Positions 1 to 6,929 of a DNA stretch of 10,644 nt are shown in pieces (position 1 is the stretch's first letter; each line of letters opens with the position of its first letter). The notes under the pieces were generated by a model, which was not told where the DNA came from, did no database searches, and saw only the letters and a list, made by a program, of their open reading frames with translations. The stretch comes from DASZZV01 sp035544835 (GTDB lineage: Bacteria > Acidobacteriota > Thermoanaerobaculia > Gp7-AA8). The DNA is taken from assembly GCA_035544835.1 (NCBI GenBank), contig DASZZV010000379.1:1-10644 (forward strand), given 5' to 3'. A program made the position numbers and the translations under genes.

Positions 1-52
1 CCTCGCACAATCGTAAGAGAGCTCCAAGACTCCACACCGCAAGGCCCCCTCC

Positions 53-137
53 CAGATCCCTCGCTCGACGCTCGGGATGACACCCTGGTTTCTTTCACTC
101 AGACGCCGCGCTCCGCGGTCAATCGCTCAGGATGACA
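53..137. repeat. Two copies of a GGATGACA-ending intergenic repeat
   Basis: Two similar units follow one another. The first (about 53-82) starts CAGATCCCTCGC and ends CTCGGGATGACA. The second (about 100-137) starts CAGACGCCGCGC and ends CTCAGGATGACA. The second holds a small perfect hairpin, CCGCG-CTC-CGCGG. I infer a dispersed intergenic repeat of a kind often seen in Acidobacteriota-like genomes; copy number elsewhere cannot be seen here. The repeat lies upstream of the first gene's likely promoter, so it is probably not coding. Confidence 0.4.
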
Positions 138-140
138 AGC

Positions 141-168
141 TTGTTTCCGCCCTCCACAGTGCTACGCT
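141..168 (+). promoter_or_regulatory. Possible sigma70-type promoter of the FAD oxidoreductase gene
   Basis: TTGTTT (141-146) and an extended -10, TGCTACGCT with hexamer TACGCT at 163-168, are separated by 16 bases. Transcription would begin near 175 and leave a leader of about 50 bases before the ATG at 228. This supports the downstream start rather than an ATG at 132. The match is only fair. Confidence 0.3.
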
Positions 169-227
169 TACATCCAATTCCCCATCAGTCACGTAAATCT
201 CGAAACACTTCGTCCAAGGAGAATTCG

Positions 228-1670
228 ATGGAACGATACAACCTCGTCGTGGTCGGCGGCGGCTCCGGAGGTCTCACTGTAGCTGCCGGCGCAACTGGTC
301 TCGGTGCTCGCGTCGCGCTACTCGAGAAGCACAAGATGGGCGGCGACTGCCTCAACTACGGCTGCGTTCCCTCCAAGGCCGTACTGCGTGCCGCCAAGGC
401 GGCGCAACATGCGCGCGAAGCTCACAAATTCGGCATCCGCGGCGTGAACGATCCCGGAATGCAGGACGGAAAGATGGTCATGGACTACGTCCGTTCCTGC
501 CAGGCTCACATCGCTCCCCACGATTCTGTGGAGCGTTTCAGCGGCCTCGGTGTCGAGGTCTTCATGGGCGGCGGAAAGCTGAAGTCGCCTCACGAAGTCG
601 AGATCGAGGGGATGAACAAGACCGTGTGGGGACGACACATCGTGCTGGCCACCGGATCGCGGGCCAAAATCCCCGACATCCCCGGATTGAAAGAGGCTGG
701 ATATCTCACAAACGAGACCGTGTTCGACGTCGAGAAGATTCCGGAATCGTTCCTGGTCATGGGAGGAGGACCGATCGGAACTGAGATCGGCCAGGCTTTC
801 TCACGCCTCGGGGCCAAGGTCACGATCGTCTCCTCGACACCTCACATTTGCCCGAAAGAAGATGCCGATATCGTCGAGGTGCTCGTGAAGTACCTCCGCG
901 ACGAGGGCATGACCATCATCGACAGTGCGCGCGCTACCAAAGTCGAGAAGCGCGATGGAAAGAAAGTCGTCACGGTGCAGGAAAAAGGATCCGGCGCAAC
1001 GCGCGAGATCGTCGTCGAAGAGATCCTCGTGGCAACGGGACGCCGTCCCAATGTCGAGGGACTGAATCTCGAGGGAATCGGAGTGCAGGTCGATGGGAGC
1101 GGCGTCAAGACCGACGAGACCTGCCGTACCAACGTACCCTCGGTGTGGGCCATTGGCGATATCACCGGCCCTTATCTCTTTACGCACTGGGCCGGCTATC
1201 AGGGCCGGATCATCATCCGCAACACGCTGTTCCCGGGAACGTCGAAATGCGACTACGGCAACCTTCCCTGGACGACCTTCACCGAACCGGAGATCGCTCA
1301 CGTCGGTATCAACGAGAAAACGGCGAAAGAGAAGAACATCCCTCACCGAGTCTTCAAAGCCGAGTTCGACGAAAACGATCGCTCCATCTGTGATGGCGAC
1401 TACGAGCACAACTTTGCCAAAGTCGTGGCCGATCCGAAGGGAAAGATTCTCGGCGCCACGATCGTGCACCCACACGCCGGCGACCTCCTCGCAGAGATTG
1501 TCCTGGCCAAGAAGTGGGGCCTCACACTCGACAAGCTCTCCAACACCATTCACGCCTACCCGACCCTCTCCGAGATCGGCCGCAGCCTCGGCGACCAATA
1601 CATGCGCACCAAGCTCACACCGAAAACAAAGGGGCGACTGACGCGAGTGTTTCAGTGGTCGAGAAGGTGA
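228..1670 (+). CDS. Mercuric-reductase-like FAD/NAD(P)-dependent disulfide oxidoreductase
   Basis: This is a 480-residue class I pyridine nucleotide-disulfide oxidoreductase, expected to be a cytoplasmic flavoprotein passing electrons from NAD(P)H to a disulfide or metal substrate. Visible motifs are the FAD-binding GGGSGG (10-15), the redox-active pair C41-LNYG-C46, a second dinucleotide fold at GGGPIG (179-184), the FAD motif around AIGD (308-311), and a C-terminal dimerization domain with HAYPTLSE (442-449). In glutathione reductase and dihydrolipoamide dehydrogenase the catalytic base is the His five residues before this Glu. Here it is Tyr444, as in MerA. The protein nevertheless lacks MerA's N-terminal metal-binding domain and its C-terminal Cys-Cys pair (the end is FQWSRR), so Hg(II) reduction is doubtful. 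The ATG at 228 has AAGGAG at 216-221; an ATG at 132 would add 32 non-conserved residues. Substrate unknown. Confidence 0.9.
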   Translation: MERYNLVVVGGGSGGLTVAAGATGLGARVALLEKHKMGGDCLNYGCVPSKAVLRAAKAAQHAREAHKFGIRGVNDPGMQDGKMVMDYVRSCQAHIAPHDSVERFSGLGVEVFMGGGKLKSPHEVEIEGMNKTVWGRHIVLATGSRAKIPDIPGLKEAGYLTNETVFDVEKIPESFLVMGGGPIGTEIGQAFSRLGAKVTIVSSTPHICPKEDADIVEVLVKYLRDEGMTIIDSARATKVEKRDGKKVVTVQEKGSGATREIVVEEILVATGRRPNVEGLNLEGIGVQVDGSGVKTDETCRTNVPSVWAIGDITGPYLFTHWAGYQGRIIIRNTLFPGTSKCDYGNLPWTTFTEPEIAHVGINEKTAKEKNIPHRVFKAEFDENDRSICDGDYEHNFAKVVADPKGKILGATIVHPHAGDLLAEIVLAKKWGLTLDKLSNTIHAYPTLSEIGRSLGDQYMRTKLTPKTKGRLTRVFQWSRR

Positions 1671-1675
1671 GGAGA

Positions 1676-1769
1676 AGCAGAGACAGAAAGCAGAGACAGA
1701 AAGCAGAGACAGAAAGCAGAGACAGAAAGCAGAGACAGAAAGCAGAGACAGAAAGCAGAGACAGAAAGC
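1676..1769. repeat. 13-bp tandem repeat, seven perfect copies
   Basis: The unit AGCAGAGACAGAA occurs seven times without a mismatch (1676-1766), followed by a partial AGC. It starts five bases after the stop of the oxidoreductase gene. A 13-base unit shifts frame with each copy, so it is unlikely to code. Perfect identity suggests recent slippage and a possible length polymorphism between strains. Confidence 0.95.
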
Positions 1770-1800
1770 TTCTAGCTGCTAGCCTAGAAGCTAGAAGCTA
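1767..1800. repeat. Inverted repeat after the 13-bp array
   Basis: AGCTTCTAGC (1767-1776) pairs perfectly with GCTAGAAGCT (1790-1799). An alternative 9-bp pairing uses 1784-1792, because CTAGAAG is repeated in tandem (1784-1797). No T run follows on the + strand, so it is not a standard intrinsic terminator for the upstream gene. It may be a REP-like element or protect mRNA ends. Confidence 0.6.
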
Positions 1801-1892
1801 AAAACCCCGCAGCCTTCTCCCTTCACGCTTCTGACATCTATCTTGCATCAGCACTTACCCAGCCCCAAAACTAACGTAACGATGGAGGAGTC

Positions 1893-2432
1893 ATGAAACA
1901 GGTCGTTCGCATTCTTCCCCTTGCACTGCTATTGCTCGTCGGCTGCGCGCACGCGATCAAGACCCCCGATGCCATGGCCACGCTGGAGCCGCGCAGCGGG
2001 TCCAACGCCACAGGCACCGTCACCTTCTGGGATCTCGGTAAAGGCAACGTCCGCGTCAAAGTAGACATGACCGGCATTCCTGCAGGGAACCACGGATTTC
2101 ATGTGCACGAGAAAGGTGACTGCAGCGCCCTCGACGCCAGTTCGGCCGGTGGGCACTTCAATCCCACATCCATGGCGCATGGAGCCCCGGACGTCGAGGC
2201 TCACCATGCCGGAGATTTCGGCAATGTGACGGCCGACGCCAAGGGTGAGGTCCACACGACCATGACGACCCGTTCGATCACTTTGGGATCGGGTACCGAT
2301 TCGGTGATTGGGAAAGCACTTGTACTTCATGCCGATCGCGATGACCTCACCACCCAGCCTTCGGGAAATGCCGGCAAGCGGATCGCCTGCGGCGTCGTGG
2401 AAATGGGCGCCATGGCCCACTCGATGCACTGA
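1893..2432 (+). CDS. sodC: Cu/Zn superoxide dismutase, lipoprotein
   Basis: This 179-residue SodC-type enzyme converts superoxide to O2 and H2O2 outside the cytoplasm. The N-terminus has a hydrophobic segment ending in the lipobox LVGC (Cys18), so it is probably lipid-anchored in the envelope. The copper and zinc ligands of the family can all be placed: H70 and H72 in GFHVH, bridging H88 in GGHFNP, H96, H105 and D108 in HHAGDFGN, and H146 in VLHADRDD. The structural disulfide would be C77-C166, and R163 is the active-site arginine of the KRIACGVV motif. All key residues are present, so it should be active. GGAGG lies just before the ATG (1884-1888). It sits among other redox genes. Upstream spacing (222 bp with repeats) suggests its own promoter, which I could not place. 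Confidence 0.95.
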   Translation: MKQVVRILPLALLLLVGCAHAIKTPDAMATLEPRSGSNATGTVTFWDLGKGNVRVKVDMTGIPAGNHGFHVHEKGDCSALDASSAGGHFNPTSMAHGAPDVEAHHAGDFGNVTADAKGEVHTTMTTRSITLGSGTDSVIGKALVLHADRDDLTTQPSGNAGKRIACGVVEMGAMAHSMH

Positions 2433-2446
2433 CCTCCTGGATGAAC

Positions 2447-2469
2447 GCGCCGGCCCCCGAGGCCGGCGC
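2447..2469. promoter_or_regulatory. Strong GC-rich hairpin between sodC and the lipoprotein gene
   Basis: GCGCCGGCC (2447-2455) and GGCCGGCGC (2461-2469) form a perfect 9-bp stem with a CCCGA loop. It begins 15 bases after the sodC stop. There is no T tract, so it may act as an mRNA stabilizer or processing site or a Rho-assisted terminator. It would fall inside any reading of the next gene from an ATG at 2441, which favours the start at 2489. Confidence 0.6.
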
Positions 2470-2488
2470 TGCATCGAGGAGTGCATCC

Positions 2489-2956
2489 ATGAGAAAACTG
2501 CTCGCTTCCCTTCTCCTGATCGCCATCACGGCCTGTTCCTCTCGAGGCGGCGCCCAATCGACCGGTGCGCCCGGACATGGGCGACTGACCCTCGCGGTGG
2601 AGCCCAATCCGATTGAGGCGACGAAGGTGTCGGGAGATACCTACCAGTTCCCCTTTACCGTAATCATCCGCGAAGTGGGCGGATCGGCAGTGACCATCAC
2701 CGACGTCCGGGCTGACGTCCTGGCGTTGGGCGGTCTCAGAATCTCCAGCGCGACCTACGATGCCGCCGAACTGGTGCGGCGTGGCTTTTCCACCCAACTC
2801 CCGGCCAACGGTGAGCTGCGCTACAGTTTCAGCGAGCGCAAAAACGTCTCCGACGATCGTCTCTTCACCTCCGTCTCGGCCGATCTTACCGTCAACGGCA
2901 CCGACAACACCGGCGTCCCGACCTCTGCCCGAACGACGGTCACGGTGACGAGGTAA
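2489..2956 (+). CDS. Small lipoprotein of unknown function
   Basis: I do not recognise a named family. The 155-residue product begins MRKLLASLLLIAITAC, a lipoprotein signal with the lipid-accepting Cys at position 16, followed by a short Ser/Gly-rich linker. The rest (about 30-155) alternates polar and hydrophobic residues in strand-like stretches with no Cys and ends in TTVTVTR. It could be a single beta-sandwich or immunoglobulin-like domain. The start at 2489 is chosen over an in-frame ATG at 2441 because GAGGAG (2476-2481) sits 7 bases upstream and because the extra 16 residues would come from the GC hairpin. It lies 56 bases after sodC in the same direction and may be co-transcribed. Probably a periplasm-facing envelope protein. 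Confidence 0.75.
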   Translation: MRKLLASLLLIAITACSSRGGAQSTGAPGHGRLTLAVEPNPIEATKVSGDTYQFPFTVIIREVGGSAVTITDVRADVLALGGLRISSATYDAAELVRRGFSTQLPANGELRYSFSERKNVSDDRLFTSVSADLTVNGTDNTGVPTSARTTVTVTR

Positions 2957-3037
2957 TTGTGAAGAACGGCGGATACCTCCACGCCCCGCGAATATCCTGT
3001 ACCATTTCACCGTTTCACGGGCCGTAGGAGGATTTCT

Positions 3038-3469
3038 ATGTACGACGAGAGAATCGTAGAACCGATGCGACAGGAACTGGCGCATCTCGGGATTCAGGAA
3101 ACGAAAACAGTGGAAGCCGTTGATGCAGTGCTCGGCAGCAGGAAGGGCACGGCATTGGTAATTGTGAATTCGGTCTGCGGATGCGCTGCAGGAAACGCGC
3201 GGCCCGCTGTTGCGCTTGCCCTGCAGCATTCCGTCAAGCCCGACAACATGATCACCGTATTCGCCGGAAACGATAAGGCCGCGACCGACAAGGCTCGCTC
3301 TTACTTCACCGGATTTCGACCCTCGTCGCCGTCCATCGCCCTTCTCCGCGATGGCGAGGTGGTGAAAATGCTCGAGCGCCACAACATCGAGGGACGCGAC
3401 GCGCGCGACCTGGCTGCCGAGCTCGTGACAGCCTTCGATCAGTACTGCGTCAAAGTCGAAGCTCGCTGA
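3038..3469 (+). CDS. BrxA/BrxB-family bacilliredoxin (YphP/YqiW family)
   Basis: This 143-residue cytoplasmic protein has the thioredoxin-like fold of bacilliredoxins, which remove bacillithiol from mixed disulfides on oxidized proteins. The family signature is clear: VNSVCGCAAGNARPA, with the CGC active site at C47 and C49, and a length almost identical to the Bacillus subtilis proteins. AGGAGG (3026-3031) lies 6 bases before the ATG. It is followed by a strong hairpin terminator, so it ends its transcription unit; the 81-base gap from the lipoprotein gene leaves co-transcription open. Its presence implies, but does not prove, that the host makes bacillithiol; the bsh genes are not in this window. 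The proper paralog name (BrxA or BrxB) cannot be decided from the sequence alone. Confidence 0.92.
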   Translation: MYDERIVEPMRQELAHLGIQETKTVEAVDAVLGSRKGTALVIVNSVCGCAAGNARPAVALALQHSVKPDNMITVFAGNDKAATDKARSYFTGFRPSSPSIALLRDGEVVKMLERHNIEGRDARDLAAELVTAFDQYCVKVEAR

Positions 3470-3487
3470 TATTCTGATCCGCAAGAC

Positions 3488-3520
3488 AAAAGGGCGACGC
3501 CGAGGCGTCGCCCTTTTTTT
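3488..3520 (+). terminator. Rho-independent terminator after the bacilliredoxin gene
   Basis: AAAAGGGCGACGC (3488-3500) pairs perfectly with GCGTCGCCCTTTT (3505-3517) around a CGAG loop, and a run of seven T follows at 3514-3520. It lies between two convergent genes. The four A on its left side could also give it some activity for the - strand protease transcript. Confidence 0.92.
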
Positions 3521-3537
3521 ATTGCCTGAGCCCGGAA

Positions 3538-4989
3538 TCAATGCCGGTTGCCTACCTGGAGGGAGTTGAGCATAGCGTTGAGAACTGGCGCATAAGAGCG
3601 TGCATCTCTTTCCGGCGTGATGAACAGCAGGTAGAGGAGATGCCCGTCGCTAAGTTGTCGCGTGACGACCGAAACCCTTTCCTGCAGTCCCGTCACCGGC
3701 GAGGTTCCCCGCAGAATTGCTCCCAGTCCCTTACCGCCGGCCACGCGAAACTGCGAGCCGGAGCCGCGAACCATCTGCAGGTAACCACTCGATTGCGTAA
3801 GTGTGTCGATCAACTCGCTCGTCGCGTCCTCGATCGTCGTTGCCTGCGAGCCGCCGTTCGAGTTGAACTGCGATCCATGGCTGTCGGGATCAAAGTGATT
3901 GATGATCGCGCCGTAGACCACCTCGAGATTGCCGTTGCTGGCCTTTCCGGCACCACCTTGAGGAGCCAGCGTGACGCCGGTCCTGCCTTCATCTACAACC
4001 TGCCAGTTCGAGGGCGCCTCGATTTCAAACGCTCCGTTGGGATTCGTGTACGTCTTCATCTGTCCTGACGGAGCAGCGACCTGTCCGGGACTCATGGTTC
4101 CCCGGTTCGTCGGCGGCGGAGCGGTCTGTGATGCGATCTGCTGACTCGTCGGAGCGGAACCGAGGCTGCGAAGTGATGCCTGGATGTTGCGAAGCTGCCC
4201 CGAATCGCGGGTCGCGGTCGCGGGTATTCTCAGGAGTGCTGCCTCCTGGGTGATTCGCTTCACCCGGTCGGGCGGAGCTGGATGGTCGGACAGAAACGTC
4301 GCTGTCTTGGTGTGATCGGACTGCTCGAGAGTCTTGAAGAAGTTGATCATGTCCTGCGGGTTGTAGCCGGAGCGCGCCAGAATCTGAGCGCCCATCACGT
4401 CAGCCTGAGTCTCGGCCTCGCGACTGTATCTCAGGAATAGAACGTTCAGCCCGAGTCCCCCGACGGCGTTGATGATCTGCCCCGCTCCGGCACCGACATG
4501 GCCACCGAGCACTCCACCCAGAATGCCGATTCCTGCCTGCGCCAGATATGCCTTGGAAGCCTGGTGGGTTCCATGCCTCAGGGCGACGTGCGATATTTCG
4601 TGCGCCATCACCCCGGCAACCTCGCCCTCGGTTTTGGCGGCGTCGATCACGCCTCGGTTTATGTACACGAATCCCCCCGGCAAAGCGAAGGCGTTGATGT
4701 CGGATGCATTCACGACGCGAAAGCGATACTGAAACTTCGGGCCCGGTGCCTGTGCCGCAAGGCGCTGCCCGATGTCATTCACCCACTGATTCACCCGTGC
4801 GTCGTTGACGACCGGCAACTGCTGTTCGGCCTGCTGGGCCGACTGCTGGCCGACCTCCACGTCCTGTTGTGGGCTGAAGAGGTTGAAGCCTGGCTTGATT
4901 TTCGTCTGCGCCTGAGCCATCAGAGGCGTGAGCATCAGGGCGACAACCACCGTGGCGAAGCGCGCCTGAATCGATTTCTGACTAGTCAT
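3538..4989 (-). CDS. Secreted M48-family zinc metalloprotease (BepA-like core) with extra C-terminal domain
   Basis: This 483-residue protease starts with a signal peptide ending near AQA-Q (about residue 26), so it acts in the periplasm or outside. The peptidase core (about 35-250) has HEISH (H130, E131, H134) and a third zinc ligand, E193, in EAETQAD, followed by SDHPAPPDRVKRI (234-246). That His-Pro motif in the BepA/LoiP group lies near the zinc and can gate activity. Relatives degrade misfolded envelope proteins. Instead of BepA's TPR repeats there is a Pro/Ser/Gln-rich linker (about 275-310) and a second domain (about 312-480) starting YTNPNGAFEIEAPSNWQV, which resembles PsbP/DUF1795-like folds; that is an inference. 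The ATG at 4989 is preceded by AAAGGAG (complement of 4999-5005). It lies downstream of the dehydrogenase gene on the same strand with a 169-base gap. Confidence 0.9.
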   Translation of the reverse strand: MTSQKSIQARFATVVVALMLTPLMAQAQTKIKPGFNLFSPQQDVEVGQQSAQQAEQQLPVVNDARVNQWVNDIGQRLAAQAPGPKFQYRFRVVNASDINAFALPGGFVYINRGVIDAAKTEGEVAGVMAHEISHVALRHGTHQASKAYLAQAGIGILGGVLGGHVGAGAGQIINAVGGLGLNVLFLRYSREAETQADVMGAQILARSGYNPQDMINFFKTLEQSDHTKTATFLSDHPAPPDRVKRITQEAALLRIPATATRDSGQLRNIQASLRSLGSAPTSQQIASQTAPPPTNRGTMSPGQVAAPSGQMKTYTNPNGAFEIEAPSNWQVVDEGRTGVTLAPQGGAGKASNGNLEVVYGAIINHFDPDSHGSQFNSNGGSQATTIEDATSELIDTLTQSSGYLQMVRGSGSQFRVAGGKGLGAILRGTSPVTGLQERVSVVTRQLSDGHLLYLLFITPERDARSYAPVLNAMLNSLQVGNRH

Positions 4990-4998
4990 TGTCTATTG

Positions 4999-5158
4999 CT
5001 CCTTTCAAAATATGTCCGACAGGGATACTGCATCCTTGATGCCGCCATTCGGACACGGAATTCTCCCGGCAGCAGCGGCGAAGGCAGATCAAAGTGCACC
5101 CTTCAGCGGACAGAAGAGGGCAGCAACGGGACAGTGACCAGAGGTCGAACCGAGCTCA
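4999..5158 (-). promoter_or_regulatory. Leader and ribosome binding site of the M48 protease gene
   Basis: On the - strand AAAGGAG (4999-5005) precedes the ATG by 9 bases. In the remaining spacer up to 5158 I see no convincing promoter or terminator hairpin, so whether the protease is transcribed separately from the upstream dehydrogenase is open. Confidence 0.5.
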
Positions 5159-6376
5159 TCATCTTCGGGCGCCGTGACTGCGGATCAATGCAGGCAGGTG
5201 GACGAAAAGCACAAGGTCACGGGCATCGATGATGCCGTCTCCGTTGACGTCGGCGCCCCAGCTCGCCGCAACGCTTCCGTTTTGCGCATAGACCGTCTGC
5301 GATCCGTCGCCGTCGACGATTTCGTGCGCGATCAAATGTAGATCGGCATCATCGATCGTTCCGTTTCCGTCGGCATCGCCAGGTTGGGGCAGGGCCAGCC
5401 GGTAGATCATCATCCCGGTCGCGAAATAGATGGTCCCTTGAGAATCGGTCGTGACATCGATGATCGGGGCCGTCTCGGCTGCGATGATCTCGATTGGTGC
5501 AGGCAAAGGCTTCAGCGAAGTGTCAGGGAAGAGGTAGAGGGCCTTCTTTACAAAGGACGCCAGCAGCACGCCGTCCTTTGGGATCATGCCCGCTCGCGGA
5601 TACAGGGCGAGTCCGGTCGGAGCAACCGTCGAGGGATAGACATAGATAGGTGGAGTCGTTCCCGCAACGGGCGCTTGATCGCCGGCGGTCAGCGGCCAGC
5701 CGGCATTCTCGCCGAGCTCGATTGCATTGAGCTCGTCCTCGCCGACAGCACCGTTGTCGCCCACCATCAGTTTTCGCGTCGACTGATTAAAGCCGAGATC
5801 GTAAGGGTTGCGGAACCCTTTGGCGAAGACCTGGCTCGAGCCATCCGGATACACGGCGATGATCTTCCCGCCCGGCGAGTCGGAGCTCTGGGCGATCGGA
5901 CCATAGGCGAAGTCTCCGACGCCGAAATAGATCTCGCCATCCGGTCCCAGCGTCGGGTTCCCACCATGATGCTCCGCCGAGGAGGGTCTGCCGTCCGGCA
6001 GACACTGGAGCGATACCAGAGTCGTCATCGTCCCATCGGCAGGGTCATAGCGGCTGAGCACTTCAGAAGTCAGATCGGACGTAACGTAGTGCGCGACGAT
6101 GCGATCCGATCGATCCATCGCAATCCCGAGCAGCCCCGCGTTTCCCTCATTGGCGGAGGGGACTGTAGTGACCAGAATGCTCTGGCCATTCTCCAGACGA
6201 AAGACCTTGCCGGCCAGGACCGAGTAGAACAGGTGATCCCTTGAATCGAATGCCAGACCGGTGAGAAATCCCGCCTGGACAGGAGCGATCGGAATGATCT
6301 TCATCCCCGGCAGCGTGCGCCCCTCGGCCGCCACGGCAAGAAAGACCAGAAGAATCTGCGAAAGAGCCTTTTTCAC
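5159..6376 (-). CDS. Secreted glucose/sorbosone-dehydrogenase-like beta-propeller with C-terminal dockerin
   Basis: This 405-residue exported protein has a signal peptide (about 1-19) and a propeller matching the PQQ-dependent aldose dehydrogenase (GSDH) family. Landmarks in the right order are NEGNAGLLGIA (77-87), HHGGNPTLGPDG (136-147), KGFRNPYDL (186-194), GDNG (206-209) and GEDELNAIELGENAGWP (212-228). Relatives oxidize sugars with PQQ and calcium, but many such propellers have lost activity. Residues 332-397 carry two calcium-binding dockerin-type repeats, DADGNGTIDDAD (334-345) and DVNGDGIIDARD (376-387), each followed by a hydrophobic helix. These usually bind a cohesin, or serve as a generic sorting or stability module outside cellulosomes. 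The start is a GTG at 6376 with AGAGG just upstream; the first ATG would be residue 25, inside the mature region. Catalytic activity is not certain. Confidence 0.85.
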   Translation of the reverse strand: MKKALSQILLVFLAVAAEGRTLPGMKIIPIAPVQAGFLTGLAFDSRDHLFYSVLAGKVFRLENGQSILVTTVPSANEGNAGLLGIAMDRSDRIVAHYVTSDLTSEVLSRYDPADGTMTTLVSLQCLPDGRPSSAEHHGGNPTLGPDGEIYFGVGDFAYGPIAQSSDSPGGKIIAVYPDGSSQVFAKGFRNPYDLGFNQSTRKLMVGDNGAVGEDELNAIELGENAGWPLTAGDQAPVAGTTPPIYVYPSTVAPTGLALYPRAGMIPKDGVLLASFVKKALYLFPDTSLKPLPAPIEIIAAETAPIIDVTTDSQGTIYFATGMMIYRLALPQPGDADGNGTIDDADLHLIAHEIVDGDGSQTVYAQNGSVAASWGADVNGDGIIDARDLVLFVHLPALIRSHGARR

Positions 6377-6391
6377 TTCGCCTCTTGAACC

Positions 6392-6411
6392 TGGAGTGAC
6401 CGTGGAGTGAC
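6392..6411. repeat. Short direct repeat upstream of the dehydrogenase gene
   Basis: TGGAGTGAC occurs at 6392-6400 and 6403-6411, 11 bases apart, about one helical turn. It lies 16-35 bases before the GTG start of the - strand gene and could be an operator. The evidence is only position and spacing. Confidence 0.3.
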
Positions 6412-6492
6412 AGCAAACGATCTGCCACAGACCTCAAGAACGATCCATGCCAACCGAAATAGGAGGTCGCGCCGTGCCGTTGAAGAGGACTG

Positions 6493-6521
6493 TTGACGAA
6501 ACATAGGGTCGCATGGATAAT
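6493..6521 (+). promoter_or_regulatory. Sigma70-type promoter of tRNA-fMet
   Basis: TTGACG (6493-6498) and GATAAT (6516-6521) are separated by exactly 17 bases, close to the consensus. The tRNA begins 46 bases after the -10, leaving a leader of about 38 bases to be trimmed. Confidence 0.65.
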
Positions 6522-6566
6522 GGCGATCCTTTCGCGGCGCGGTTCCGTGTCGCTTCAGCACCTTAT

Positions 6567-6644
<78 letters not shown>

Positions 6645-6671
6645 CTTAAATCTCACGAAAACAACAACTTA

Positions 6672-6697
6672 GCCCGCCCAAGCGGGCCTTTTGTTTG
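6672..6697 (+). terminator. Terminator of tRNA-fMet
   Basis: GCCCGC (6672-6677) pairs with GCGGGC (6682-6687) around CCAA, followed by a CTTTTGTTT tail. It ends the tRNA transcript 29 bases after CCA. A related terminator follows the tRNA fragment on the right. Confidence 0.8.
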
Positions 6698-6711
6698 TCG
6701 CGATTTTGGCA

Positions 6712-6736
6712 AATCCCTAGGTTTTCTTAAGGTCTG
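6712..6736. repeat. Left copy of a 25-bp identical block
   Basis: The block starts AATCCCTAGG and ends AAGGTCTG, and is identical to 10148-10172. It contains the palindromes CCTAGG and CTTAAG. Its distance from the left tRNA repeat equals that on the right within two bases, so the two ends are collinear. Confidence 0.85.
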
Positions 6737-6929
6737 GTCATCTTCGATAGGATTTGAGTCAGCTTCCGGCCGTTGGATGGACACGTACGGCCAATCAACT
6801 CGCCGCGCCCGGTCGGGGCTGAGCAGCCTCGCCGTTCCACCAATTGTAGAGTGCTTGGAGAGTGACCTACAGGTGGAAGTACGCCAGTCACCGACAGAAA
6901 GGATCGCTTCAGGCATCGAGCGAACGCGG

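Noticed and set aside
228..1670. Calling the flavoprotein merA or dihydrolipoamide dehydrogenase
   Set aside because: It lacks the MerA C-terminal Cys pair and has Tyr instead of the catalytic His expected of dihydrolipoamide dehydrogenase.
1676..1769. A CRISPR array
   Set aside because: The units are 13 bases with no spacers between them; it is a simple tandem repeat.
2327..3541. A - strand frame of 404 codons
   Set aside because: It runs antisense across the end of sodC, the lipoprotein gene, the bacilliredoxin gene and its terminator, with Arg/Gly-rich noise sequence.
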